From UBA168 sp011055275 (GTDB taxonomy: Archaea > Thermoproteota > Thermoprotei_A > Marsarchaeales > UBA168), in the NCBI GenBank assembly GCA_046635845.1, contig JAQQXN010000006.1: a stretch of DNA of 30,685 bases. One strand, written 5' to 3'. The notes beneath the pieces are model-generated. The model was not told the origin of the DNA, searched no databases, and was given only the letters and a program-made list of their open reading frames with translations. Positions within the stretch are counted from its first letter, which is position 1. Each line of letters begins with the position of its first letter. Positions 1 through 6,981 of this stretch are shown here, one piece after another. A program made the position numbers and the translations under genes.

Positions 1-280
1 CCACGTTCGACACAGTTATGCCCCTCCTCTCCGCCTCCTGAAGGTCTATGTGGTCGTATCCCGTGGAGCGCGTGCATATGAACTTGAGCTTCGGGAGCTC
101 GCGCATGAGGGAAGCGGTGAGCTTAGAGTAGATAAACACCGACAAGAGATCCGCATCGCTCGCCTTTGACGCGTTTTCTGGTGAAAGAGGCTCCTCCATG
201 AACTCGACTTCTAATTCCGACGACAAGGGTTGCAGCCCCACCCTTGTGGCCTCATCGGCCTCCGCGATAAATAGCTTCAT
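1..280 (-). CDS. D-isomer-specific 2-hydroxyacid dehydrogenase, N-terminal part (cut by window edge)
   Basis: The first 93 residues can be read from an ATG at 280 running off the left edge. They begin MKLFIAEADEAT and contain LKFICTRSTGYDHIDL followed by GITVSNV, the conserved substrate-domain segment of NAD-dependent 2-hydroxyacid dehydrogenases of the D-lactate, glyoxylate and phosphoglycerate dehydrogenase superfamily. The catalytic Arg, Glu and His and the Rossmann domain lie outside the window, so the substrate cannot be assigned; the TRSTGYDHIDL wording is closest to D-lactate dehydrogenase-like members. It lies 35 bases downstream of the pyrophosphatase stop on the same strand. It is distinct from the second family member at 8862-9761. 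Confidence 0.85.
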   Translation of the reverse strand, partial: MKLFIAEADEATRVGLQPLSSELEVEFMEEPLSPENASKASDADLLSVFIYSKLTASLMRELPKLKFICTRSTGYDHIDLQEAERRGITVSNV

Positions 281-315
281 ATGTAATTCCGTTCATGCAC
301 TTAAAAGCCTTGTCT

Positions 316-2313
316 TTAAAGCAGGTGAACAAAAACTATTATGGGAGCAAACAGCACGGACACGGTAACCATGACCTTGATGAACGGGTTCACAGCGGGC
401 CCTGCCGTGTCCTTAGTAGCATCTCCTACCGTGTCGCCTATTACCGCGGCCTTGTGGGCTTCGGAGTTCTTTCCCCCGTATACGCCGCTCTCCACGTACT
501 TCTTGGCGTTATCCCAAGCGCCTCCTCCCGTGGTCATCCATATGGCAAGCGGGAATCCCGTCACTATGGCCCCAAACATGTAGCCGCTGAGTCCCAAGGG
601 CCCTAAGACAAGGCCCACCATAATCGGGGTTCCAGCCGCGATCATGGCTGGCAGCGCGAGCTCTCTAAGCGCAACCCTTGTGGTTATGTCAACGCACGCC
701 GCGTAATCGGGCTTGACCTCTCCTTCCGCTATTCCCCTCACCTTAAACTGCCTCCTTATCTCGTTCACAATGCCAAAAGCGGCAACTCCCACGCCATCCA
801 TCAGCAGTGCGGTGAAGACGAAAGGCACAACGCCTCCTATGAACATTCCAACCAAGACGAGTGGATCGTAAACCAGCAGTTGGGAAAGCATGGTTTTCGG
901 CAACTCTAACTCAAAGCCCGCGAAAAGCGATAGAGATGCCAAGGCGGCCGACGCTATGGCATAGGCCTTTGTCGTGGCCTTGGTTGTGTTGCCAACCGAA
1001 TCCAAAACGTCCGTGACGCTTTCCCTCACGCTTGATGGCAGGCCCGCCATCTCGGCTATCCCACCGGCGTTGTCGGTTATGGGGCCAAAGGTGTCTATTG
1101 AGATAACCATCCCCACAAATGACATCATGGCCACGGCCGATATGGCTATCGCGTAGATACCGTCACCAAGGCTCGAAGTGAGGCCTCCGTTGAGTATAAA
1201 TACGGCAAGCACGGCTGCAGCCACCACGATCACGGGAAACACCGTCGACTTCAATCCGTTGGCCATCCCAGTTATTATGTTAAGCGCAGCCCCGGTCTGA
1301 GACCTCTCCGCAACCCTGCGAACCGGCCTGAACTCGTAAGAGGTGAAGTACTCGGCAAAGGCATACATGGCTATAAGCACAAGTGTGCCTATGACTATGG
1401 CCAGATACAGTCCCCTGGACTGCCCAACTAGGAAGTAATCGATAACGAGGCCCAAAACAGCGGAAGCGGCCAGACCTCTGTAGAAGGCGTTCATTATACG
1501 GCTTCCCGAGGGCACTACGAATAAAGAGCCCACCAGCGTTGCAATGACCGAGGCACCCGCGACGTAAAGCGGAATGGCTTCGAAGGTTGCTCCCCCCTTT
1601 AGGAGGTACCCCAAGAGCATTGCGGTTATCAGCGTAACGGCGTAAGTCTCAAACAGATCGGCGCCCATCCCAACGCAGTCCCCCACGTTATCACCCACGT
1701 TATCAGCGATCACGCCAGGGTTTCTCGGGTCGTCTTCAGGAATTCCGGCCTCTACCTTTCCAACCAAATCAGAACCTATGTCAGCGCCCTTTGTGTAAAT
1801 GCCACCTCCCACCCTCAGCAGCAAACTCATAAGCGATGCCCCAAACATGTAGCCAACCATGTCCAGGGGATCGCGAAAGGCCGCGTAAAGCGCACCTATC
1901 CCAAGCAGGGCTATGCCAACCACAAAGAAGCCCATGACCTTTCCTCCTTCATAGGCTGTCGAGAAGGCGGGCTTAATACCTCCCTGGAGCGCCATGGCTG
2001 CTGTCCGAACGTTTGCTCTCAACGAGACCTCAAGCCCCACGTATCCCGCCAGCGCCGAACTCAGCGAGCCCACGAGAAAGCTGACGGCGTTTTGCCAGCC
2101 AACGGCAAAGAATATGAGGGCAGCCAGAAAGGCAGTAGCTACTGTCATTATCTTTACCTCTTCTACCAAAAAGGCATCAGACCCCTCCTTGATGTACGCG
2201 GCGATCTCCCTCATCTTGCCGCTTCCAGCATCAACCCTAATCAACCTAAGGGTAAAGAACGTGGAAATCAGGATGCTCAGAGCTCCCATAAGGAGGGGAA
2301 AGGGCTCTTCCAA
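316..2313 (-). CDS. hppA: K+-independent membrane-bound proton-pumping pyrophosphatase
   Basis: This 665-residue integral membrane protein hydrolyses pyrophosphate and couples this to ion export, usually H+ in the K+-independent class. Hydrophobic segments fill the whole length, as in the 16-helix family. The substrate-binding run GIPEDDPRNPGVIADNVGDN with the acidic DNVGDNVGD at about residues 204-212 is intact, as are DTFGPITDNAGG (about 408-418) and the C-terminal GDTVGDATKDTAGPAVNP. GNTTKATTKAYAIASA places Lys at residue 445, the marker of K+-independent enzymes, where K+-dependent ones carry Ala. The start is a TTG about 24 bases after a strong TATA box, which suggests a leaderless message. 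The next possible start, ATG at residue 9, would remove part of the first helix. Pumping is inferred from the family. Confidence 0.95.
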   Translation of the reverse strand: MEEPFPLLMGALSILISTFFTLRLIRVDAGSGKMREIAAYIKEGSDAFLVEEVKIMTVATAFLAALIFFAVGWQNAVSFLVGSLSSALAGYVGLEVSLRANVRTAAMALQGGIKPAFSTAYEGGKVMGFFVVGIALLGIGALYAAFRDPLDMVGYMFGASLMSLLLRVGGGIYTKGADIGSDLVGKVEAGIPEDDPRNPGVIADNVGDNVGDCVGMGADLFETYAVTLITAMLLGYLLKGGATFEAIPLYVAGASVIATLVGSLFVVPSGSRIMNAFYRGLAASAVLGLVIDYFLVGQSRGLYLAIVIGTLVLIAMYAFAEYFTSYEFRPVRRVAERSQTGAALNIITGMANGLKSTVFPVIVVAAAVLAVFILNGGLTSSLGDGIYAIAISAVAMMSFVGMVISIDTFGPITDNAGGIAEMAGLPSSVRESVTDVLDSVGNTTKATTKAYAIASAALASLSLFAGFELELPKTMLSQLLVYDPLVLVGMFIGGVVPFVFTALLMDGVGVAAFGIVNEIRRQFKVRGIAEGEVKPDYAACVDITTRVALRELALPAMIAAGTPIMVGLVLGPLGLSGYMFGAIVTGFPLAIWMTTGGGAWDNAKKYVESGVYGGKNSEAHKAAVIGDTVGDATKDTAGPAVNPFIKVMVTVSVLFAPIIVFVHLL

Positions 2314-2330
2314 CGCAGTATTATATCCGC

Positions 2331-2343
2331 ATAAATATATATA
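2331..2343 (-). promoter_or_regulatory. TATA box of the pyrophosphatase gene
   Basis: The minus strand reads TATATATATTTAT, centred about 24 bases upstream of the TTG start. Such spacing gives little or no 5' leader in archaea, and it supports the TTG as the real start. Confidence 0.65.
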
Positions 2344-2697
2344 CGTTGCCGCTCACCGCAATCAGTCGAGCGACTTTAAGCTTATGAAGAGAAGCACTCG
2401 ATCATCAGTGGAGTTATGGGCCATCCTGTGAACTACCTTCTATTAACGGACGACCTTTGCCCTGCGGTCGCGACGGACCTGCGTCCTCTCCAAACCACAA
2501 ACCTACCGCATTTTTATAAACGACCATTAAGGGGGCTTTTTCCATATCGACCTAGAGTTAAAAAGCCAGATCTAGGGCAGAAGGGAAAAATCTACGGCCC
2601 AACCGATCATAAACAACAAAGAAATGCAGGTCTTGAGCTCCGATGATCAAAGCGAAGACGAACTGCAACGATTTCCATAAAATCCGAAAGATTTCGT
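2344..2697. other. Intergenic stretch without a recognisable gene
   Basis: I see no convincing gene in either direction; the open frames here lack protein-like composition. A TATA-like TTTTTATAAA lies near 2513-2522 on the plus strand but leads into no gene. The 12-mer ACGGACCTGCGT at 2473-2484 also occurs at 23383-23394, in another gene-free stretch, which hints weakly at shared repeat debris. Confidence 0.4.
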
Positions 2698-4020
2698 CTA
2701 CTCTCTCATTAGTTGCCTGGCGGCTATTATGAGCGGATCCCACACTCCCGCCACGGCCGGCATGTACCCCATCTCCACGAAGAAGAGGTCTTGGGCGGTT
2801 AGCCCCTTGGAAACGGCAAGCGCCAGCAGATCAACTCTCCCCAAGATCTCCTCTTCTCCGACCAGCTGCCCACCGAGGAGCCTTCTAGTCCCCTCTTCTG
2901 CCACAAGCGTAACCCAAATGTCTTTGCCACCAGGATAGTAATGCGCGCGACTCCGAGCCTTAATGGTCGTTTCATACGCCTTGAACCCTGAGCTCTGCGC
3001 CTCGCGCAAAGTTAGCCCGGTCTTCGCGATCAGCTTATCGTAGAACTTTGTTATGACGGTCCCCACCACTCCCGGAAAGCTCATGGATCCGCCCACAGAA
3101 TTGGCGCCTGCAACGTATCCCATCTTGTTCGCCACGGGCGCGTATGGCTGCCAATCGGGCTTTCCGGTTATGAGGTTAACTGACTCGGCGACGTCACCGG
3201 CAGCATAGACCCCATTTACCGACGTCTCCATGCGGTCATTGACCGCTATGGCCTTGCTTGAGCCCAGGCGCAACCCCTTGAACTGAACGCTTGGCTCAAT
3301 TCCAATCGTGATAAAGGTCCCATCAACCTCGTACTTTTCAGAGTCTGTAATGACAACTCTGCCTTCATCCCTGATCTCCCGCAGAGATTGATTGAGCGCT
3401 AACGACATGGAAGCCCCAACCCGATCGCTGACTACCTTTCCGATTTCGGGATCAAGCATCCTGCTCAACGGGTATGGGCCCCTGTGAACTAGCGTGACCT
3501 TCTTTCCCAGCGAACTGAGCGCCTCCGACAGCTCTACTCCCAGCACTCCCGCTCCCACGACCGCAACTCTTTCAAGCGATGAGAGTCTCGAGACCTGCGT
3601 GACGGCCTCCGCTGGATGATGAACGTAGAACACCCTTTCTCCAAGGCTTCCGGGCACATCTGGTATCTTCGGCCTTGCGCCAGTGCTAATAATCAAGGAA
3701 TCGTACTCCATTGCCGAGGTTTCGGTGCCGATCTTGTACGTGACCCTCCTGCTGCCCAAATCGACGTCCACAACCCGCGCACCGACCTTAACATCTATTG
3801 CCCTTTTCTCGCGAAAGTAGGCCGGTGTGTAGGTCATGAAAAGCGATGGGTCCTTAAAGAGCCCCTCGAAGAAATAGGGTATTGCACAAGGCGCATGACT
3901 TACCATGTCGGTCTGTTCAAGAACCGTTATCGCTGCTCCCTGATCAAGCCGCCTTGCCCTCGAAGCCGCGCTCATCCCAGCTGCCCCGCCTCCTAAAATC
4001 AAAACTCTTCTGGAAGGCAT
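2698..4020 (-). CDS. CoA-disulfide reductase-type FAD-dependent pyridine nucleotide oxidoreductase
   Basis: This 440-residue flavoprotein reduces a disulfide or related acceptor with NAD(P)H. The N-terminus has the FAD dinucleotide-binding motif LILGGGAAGMSAA (about 7-19). The motif SHAPCAIPYF carries Cys45, the single redox cysteine of the CoA-disulfide reductase/NADH oxidase/persulfide reductase group. A second Rossmann motif, VAVVGAGVLGVE, lies near residue 153. The FAD-contacting YAAGDVAES and the dimerisation domain with KFYDKLIAKTGL complete a full-length protein. Likely roles are keeping CoA thiols reduced, NADH oxidation, or polysulfide reduction; sequence alone does not separate them. 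The ATG start lies about 24 bases after a TATA-like element, with a perfect inverted repeat just upstream of that, so expression is probably regulated. Confidence 0.88.
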   Translation of the reverse strand: MPSRRVLILGGGAAGMSAASRARRLDQGAAITVLEQTDMVSHAPCAIPYFFEGLFKDPSLFMTYTPAYFREKRAIDVKVGARVVDVDLGSRRVTYKIGTETSAMEYDSLIISTGARPKIPDVPGSLGERVFYVHHPAEAVTQVSRLSSLERVAVVGAGVLGVELSEALSSLGKKVTLVHRGPYPLSRMLDPEIGKVVSDRVGASMSLALNQSLREIRDEGRVVITDSEKYEVDGTFITIGIEPSVQFKGLRLGSSKAIAVNDRMETSVNGVYAAGDVAESVNLITGKPDWQPYAPVANKMGYVAGANSVGGSMSFPGVVGTVITKFYDKLIAKTGLTLREAQSSGFKAYETTIKARSRAHYYPGGKDIWVTLVAEEGTRRLLGGQLVGEEEILGRVDLLALAVSKGLTAQDLFFVEMGYMPAVAGVWDPLIIAARQLMRE

Positions 4021-4039
4021 GCGTTATGCCATCGATCAC

Positions 4040-4048
4040 TAATAAGCT
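4040..4048 (-). promoter_or_regulatory. TATA-like box of the CoA-disulfide reductase gene
   Basis: The minus strand reads GCTTATTAG, about 24 bases upstream of the ATG at 4020, so the transcript would be nearly leaderless. Confidence 0.5.
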
Positions 4049-4061
4049 ATGCCACCAACCG

Positions 4062-4077
4062 AGCGGAAAGTTCCGCT
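4062..4077. promoter_or_regulatory. Palindrome upstream of the flavoprotein promoter, candidate operator
   Basis: AGCGGAA-AG-TTCCGCT has perfect 7-base arms around a 2-base centre. It sits 14 bases upstream of the TATA-like box of the CoA-disulfide reductase gene, where an activator or a repressor blocking TFB would bind. No regulator is assigned. Confidence 0.5.
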
Positions 4078-4164
4078 GCACGTTGTCGATCAATCCCGAT
4101 CCACGCCGTGATCCGACTACGTTAGCTCGGTTATTCAACGACTTCTCTCAAAAATAAGACCGTT

Positions 4165-4440
4165 TAAAAAAGCTTTCTCACGCCCGTGAACTGCCCCGCC
4201 CTTTTGGGCTAGATTTCTGGTTCAACGACCGTGCTCCATCACCATGCTACCGGAGCGCGGTTTCCCGACGCTGGAGGCCTTCGTTCGTCTGTCCGGAGGG
4301 CGGGTTAAGGCGCTTATTTACGGGCGTAATTTCGGCCCGCACCGGCCCTACCGCCATCGGTCATGGCGCTACTTGGAAAACACTTCTATAGGGGCCATTC
4401 ATCCCCTTCGAGGGGGCTTCCGCCCCAATTCCAAGGGTTA
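4165..4440 (-). mobile_element. Right-end remnant of an IS200/IS605-type element (tnpB tail and guide-RNA-like hairpins)
   Basis: On the minus strand this gene-free stretch looks like the 3' end of tnpB and the element's right end. A stem GGGGCGGAAGCCCC near 4414-4427 is followed by CCCCTCGAAGGGG. Further on comes GTTGAACCAGAAATCTAGCC, then the hairpin GCCC-AAAA-GGGC at about 4191-4202, and then GGGGCAGTTCACG. Terminal hairpins of this kind form the 3' part of the RNA that guides TnpB nucleases in this transposon family. A short frame ending NEGLQRRETALR resembles a TnpB C-terminal tail, but a stop lies upstream and no nuclease domain remains. The element is therefore a fossil or a non-autonomous derivative. 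Assignment rests on pattern memory of family ends; the left boundary is not seen. Confidence 0.5.
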
Positions 4441-4471
4441 AAGCGGAGATCCAGATCAAAAATCCCCAATC

Positions 4472-4479
4472 CCTATAAG
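4472..4479 (+). promoter_or_regulatory. TATA box of the LysE-type exporter gene
   Basis: CCTATAAG lies about 22 bases before a GTG codon at 4498. This decides the start of the exporter: an upstream in-frame ATG at 4363 would lie before the promoter and inside the transposon remnant. Confidence 0.5.
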
Positions 4480-4497
4480 CCGTTAAGAACTGCGCTT

Positions 4498-5067
4498 GTG
4501 ATCGCTTTCCTATATGGATTACTTATGGGCCTCACGCTTGCAGCTCCGCCAGGCCCCATGAACGCGCTGATAGCTCAGGAGGCCACTAGGAGCGCAAAGC
4601 AGGGCTCCCTCGTGGGAGCCGGAGCAATGACGGCTGACGGTGCGTTTTTCTGCCTCTCGTTTGGTGTCCTTTACCTGGTAAAGCCGTACTTAACCTTTTT
4701 TTACGCACTTGGGGGCTCCTTCATGCTAGTTCTCGCCTTGCAAACCCTGAGGCAAAAAGGGAACCCAAAGCCCAGCGAGAAGCGCTCCGGTTACCTCACG
4801 GGCCTTGCCATAGGCCTTTCAAACCCATATCAGATCGGCTGGTGGCTTAGCGCGGGACTTAGCTTCATCGGGGTTTTTGGCATCACCAGCATAGTGGGGC
4901 TTTTCACGGCTTTGGCCTCATGGATAGTCGCTTTTCCGCTTGCGATTAGGGCCGCTGGAAAACGCGGAGGAGAGCCAGTTGCCAGAGCCATAAGGGTCTT
5001 ATCGGCGGCCGCCCTCCTGGCCTTCGGCCTTTACTTCATCTTCGAATTCGTCAAGGCCATGTTTTAA
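4498..5067 (+). CDS. LysE/RhtB-family membrane exporter
   Basis: This is a membrane protein of about 189 residues with six or so hydrophobic segments. The first helix contains GLLMGLTLAAPPGPMNALIA, the hallmark of the LysE amino acid exporter superfamily. The AMTADGAFF segment and YLTGLAIGLSNPYQIGWWLS are also family features. The likely role is export of an amino acid or similar small metabolite; the substrate is unknown. I chose the GTG at 4498 because it follows a TATA box at the leaderless distance and gives the usual short N-terminus. The frame stays open upstream to 4363, but those residues are basic, low in hydrophobicity and encoded by transposon-like DNA. It is a single gene with no clear operon partner. 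Confidence 0.82.
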   Translation: MIAFLYGLLMGLTLAAPPGPMNALIAQEATRSAKQGSLVGAGAMTADGAFFCLSFGVLYLVKPYLTFFYALGGSFMLVLALQTLRQKGNPKPSEKRSGYLTGLAIGLSNPYQIGWWLSAGLSFIGVFGITSIVGLFTALASWIVAFPLAIRAAGKRGGEPVARAIRVLSAAALLAFGLYFIFEFVKAMF

Positions 5068-5262
5068 TCGAAATTGGCTTACCGCAAACTCCAAGCCTTC
5101 AGCAAAAGCAAGCGACGCAATTCGTAGAAGGGCGCAACGGGAATTTGCGCGAGATACAGGCAAGTAAACGCCTGCAGATGTCAGGTCCCTTGAATCCTCC
5201 ATAGACCGTGCAGCGATCGTCATACGACGGCATTCGGCTGCTAGCGATCAAATGCTGAAATC

Positions 5263-6774
5263 ATGACCTCTAAGCGCTTAGGTAGAGAAGCCGAAAACGA
5301 ACTCTTGTTCGACAAGTTTAAAGCGCGATACCAGCTTTTGCGTATGGGATCAGTTGAGCAATCCGTGGTGGAGGCGCTCAAATTTGGCGAGGCCTATCAG
5401 GCGGACCTCGTGAAGGCAACGGGCTTCTCGAAGAGCAGGGTATCTGAGGTCCTAACGAAGCTGGAAAGGGATGGCGTAATCGGAAGAACTCACGTCGGGA
5501 AGAACTACGTGGTATACCTGAAGTCGCCCCCGCCAGAGAGGCGGCAGGGCAAGGTCACCCTTGGCATAATTAGGTCGGCTGAATATCCGTACGTCGTACC
5601 GCTCAAAAAAAGGCTATCTGAAAAAGGCATCGATCTCGAGATCAAGGTCTACGATAACGGGATTGACGTCATGAAGGAGCTATCCATGGGAAAGCTTGAC
5701 TTTGGCATTTCACCCATGGTAATGCAGCTCTTCTTCTACTTCTTGGAATCACCGATCAAGATCATTGCTCCCGCGGGCGCAGGAGGGGCAAGCATAGTGT
5801 CAGGCAAGTACCTCTCTGAGCACCCCAGAGTCGCGTCCACTAAGCTCTCCACCATGGAACTACTGGTTCGGACGACCGTAAGCGGAGCAATTATGGGAGA
5901 AGTTGGGAACATGAGCTACGCTAGAAGCCCTGAATCACTCGTTAAGATGCTCGAGGAGGGAAGCGCTGAGGCCATAGGTATATGGGAACCTTACGTTACC
6001 ATGTTGACCGAGATGGGGTTTCACAAGTTGACAGATTACTCCGACTTCGGCGAGCACTACTGCTGTACCTTGGCCTCTCACTCGAGCCTCCCCGAAAAAA
6101 CGGTCAGCGCGGTGGTTTCCGCCTTTAGGGACGCCCTGTCAGCCTACCGGTCAAACCCGGATACCTACTTGGCCCCCTATTCTGCCCTCATAGGCATGCC
6201 ATACAAGCTTGTGCTGAAGGCAGCGTCGGCATATACTTATCCCGATGACCTAAGCGCCTCGGTAATGCTAAGGCAGATAGAGCAAGCTGGAATCCGGGTC
6301 CCCTATCCCGGAGAGATCAGGGACGCCATATGGCGTCCTCGACGATCCCTTGCCTCGAAAACCAATCTCTCGAAAAGCGTTCCTATTTCATCGGGACGCA
6401 CCGTATCCCTTGACCTCGGCCTTCCTATGGTCGCGAGGTACACCCCATACGGCTCGAGGCCGTCCTCTCCCAGCACGCCGTACGATGAAAATATTATGAA
6501 GTCCTCCGCAAAGCTGAGCAGCCGGGCCACAAAGCCATCCACAACCGGGTATGCCTTGCAGAGCTCGTCTCCGGAAAGCCTCTGCAAGGAGGTTATGCCG
6601 GCAATCACCGGCCTTTGGCTGAGGTTTTCCTTTACTGACTTCTCAACGCACGCTATTTCGTCATTGAGGTTTGCGGGCGCCGCTAAGTCCCTGGAGCAAA
6701 GGCCAAGCGTTGGGCTCTGTATGGGGATGTTAACGAGCGTCGCCCCCGTGGAGCGAATAAGAGGTGACGCGTAA
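5263..6774 (+). CDS. Winged-helix regulator fused to a substrate-binding (NMT1/SsuA-like) domain; 3' half of the ORF probably not genuine
   Basis: Residues about 28-90 form a winged helix (SVVEALKFGEAYQADLVKAT, then FSKSRVSEVLTKLERDGVI). From about residue 97, VTLGIIRSAEYPYVVPLKKRL begins a periplasmic-binding-type II fold, continuing through MGKLDFGISPMVMQLF and EAIGIWEPYVTML, as in substrate-binding proteins of nitrate, sulfonate and thiamine-precursor transporters. There is no signal peptide, so it is probably a cytoplasmic one-component sensor of a small ligand. The recognisable domain ends near residue 350 (around 6310). The remaining ~150 residues lie antisense to the gene at 6303-6953 and look like its shadow. 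Either the stop codon was lost or the true end lies near 6310. Start choice is uncertain; Met28 is an alternative. Confidence 0.7.
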   Translation: MTSKRLGREAENELLFDKFKARYQLLRMGSVEQSVVEALKFGEAYQADLVKATGFSKSRVSEVLTKLERDGVIGRTHVGKNYVVYLKSPPPERRQGKVTLGIIRSAEYPYVVPLKKRLSEKGIDLEIKVYDNGIDVMKELSMGKLDFGISPMVMQLFFYFLESPIKIIAPAGAGGASIVSGKYLSEHPRVASTKLSTMELLVRTTVSGAIMGEVGNMSYARSPESLVKMLEEGSAEAIGIWEPYVTMLTEMGFHKLTDYSDFGEHYCCTLASHSSLPEKTVSAVVSAFRDALSAYRSNPDTYLAPYSALIGMPYKLVLKAASAYTYPDDLSASVMLRQIEQAGIRVPYPGEIRDAIWRPRRSLASKTNLSKSVPISSGRTVSLDLGLPMVARYTPYGSRPSSPSTPYDENIMKSSAKLSSRATKPSTTGYALQSSSPESLCKEVMPAITGLWLRFSFTDFSTHAISSLRFAGAAKSLEQRPSVGLCMGMLTSVAPVERIRGDA

Positions 6775-6953
6775 ACGTCTTGCGATTCGCCAAGCTGCAG
6801 CACGCTCCTCCACGAAATGCAGGGCTTCTTTGGCAAATCGCTTTCCGTAACTCCCCTTTGAGCGGAGTCCACAAGTCCCAGAAGCGCGTTTGCCCCACAA
6901 TCCATGAACTTGCTGTACGATAAGCCATCTATACCGAGAAGCAATGGTTTCAT
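6303..6953 (-). CDS. Small alkaline-phosphatase-superfamily (type I phosphodiesterase-like) protein
   Basis: The 216-residue product opens MKPLLLGIDGLSYSKFMD, typical of archaeal phosphodiesterase/nucleotide-pyrophosphatase proteins of the alkaline phosphatase superfamily, where this Asp binds metal. A second conserved-looking stretch is KPCISWRSVLQLGES, near the usual nucleophile. The C-terminal part reads DFIIFSSYGVLGEDGLEPYG, where active members have a Ser-Asp-His-Gly metal site; here the Asp-His pair is replaced by Ser-Tyr. It is also about half the usual length, so it may be a reduced or inactive relative. Codon use favours this strand over the overlapping plus-strand frame. A TATA-like GATAAATCC lies about 24 bases upstream of the ATG. 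Confidence 0.6.
   Translation of the reverse strand: MKPLLLGIDGLSYSKFMDCGANALLGLVDSAQRGVTESDLPKKPCISWRSVLQLGESQDVYASPLIRSTGATLVNIPIQSPTLGLCSRDLAAPANLNDEIACVEKSVKENLSQRPVIAGITSLQRLSGDELCKAYPVVDGFVARLLSFAEDFIIFSSYGVLGEDGLEPYGVYLATIGRPRSRDTVRPDEIGTLFERLVFEARDRRGRHMASLISPG
6321..6338. repeat. 18-base perfect palindrome at the junction of two convergent genes
   Basis: GGACGCCATATGGCGTCC is fully self-complementary. It lies in the last codons of the minus-strand phosphatase-like gene and at the expected 3' end of the plus-strand regulator. It could be a hairpin limiting read-through or a coincidence of two coding ends. No T tract follows, so it is not a classic intrinsic terminator. Confidence 0.45.
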
Positions 6954-6972
6954 GCGTTAAAACAAAGCACCG

Positions 6973-6981
6973 GATTTATCT
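6973..6981 (-). promoter_or_regulatory. TATA-like box of the phosphatase-like gene
   Basis: GATAAATCC on the minus strand, 20-28 bases upstream of the ATG at 6953 and immediately after the stop of the upstream flavoprotein gene. It suggests a separate leaderless transcript. Confidence 0.45.

Noticed and set aside
295..606. Plus-strand ORF opposite the pyrophosphatase gene
   Set aside because: It is a shadow of the strongly conserved minus-strand frame.
4165..4440. RNase P RNA or SRP RNA gene
   Set aside because: Hairpins are present, but I find none of the conserved core sequences of either RNA; the pattern fits a transposon end better.
4363..4497. Upstream extension of the LysE gene to an ATG at 4363
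   Set aside because: It precedes the TATA box, is not membrane-like, and lies in transposon-like DNA.
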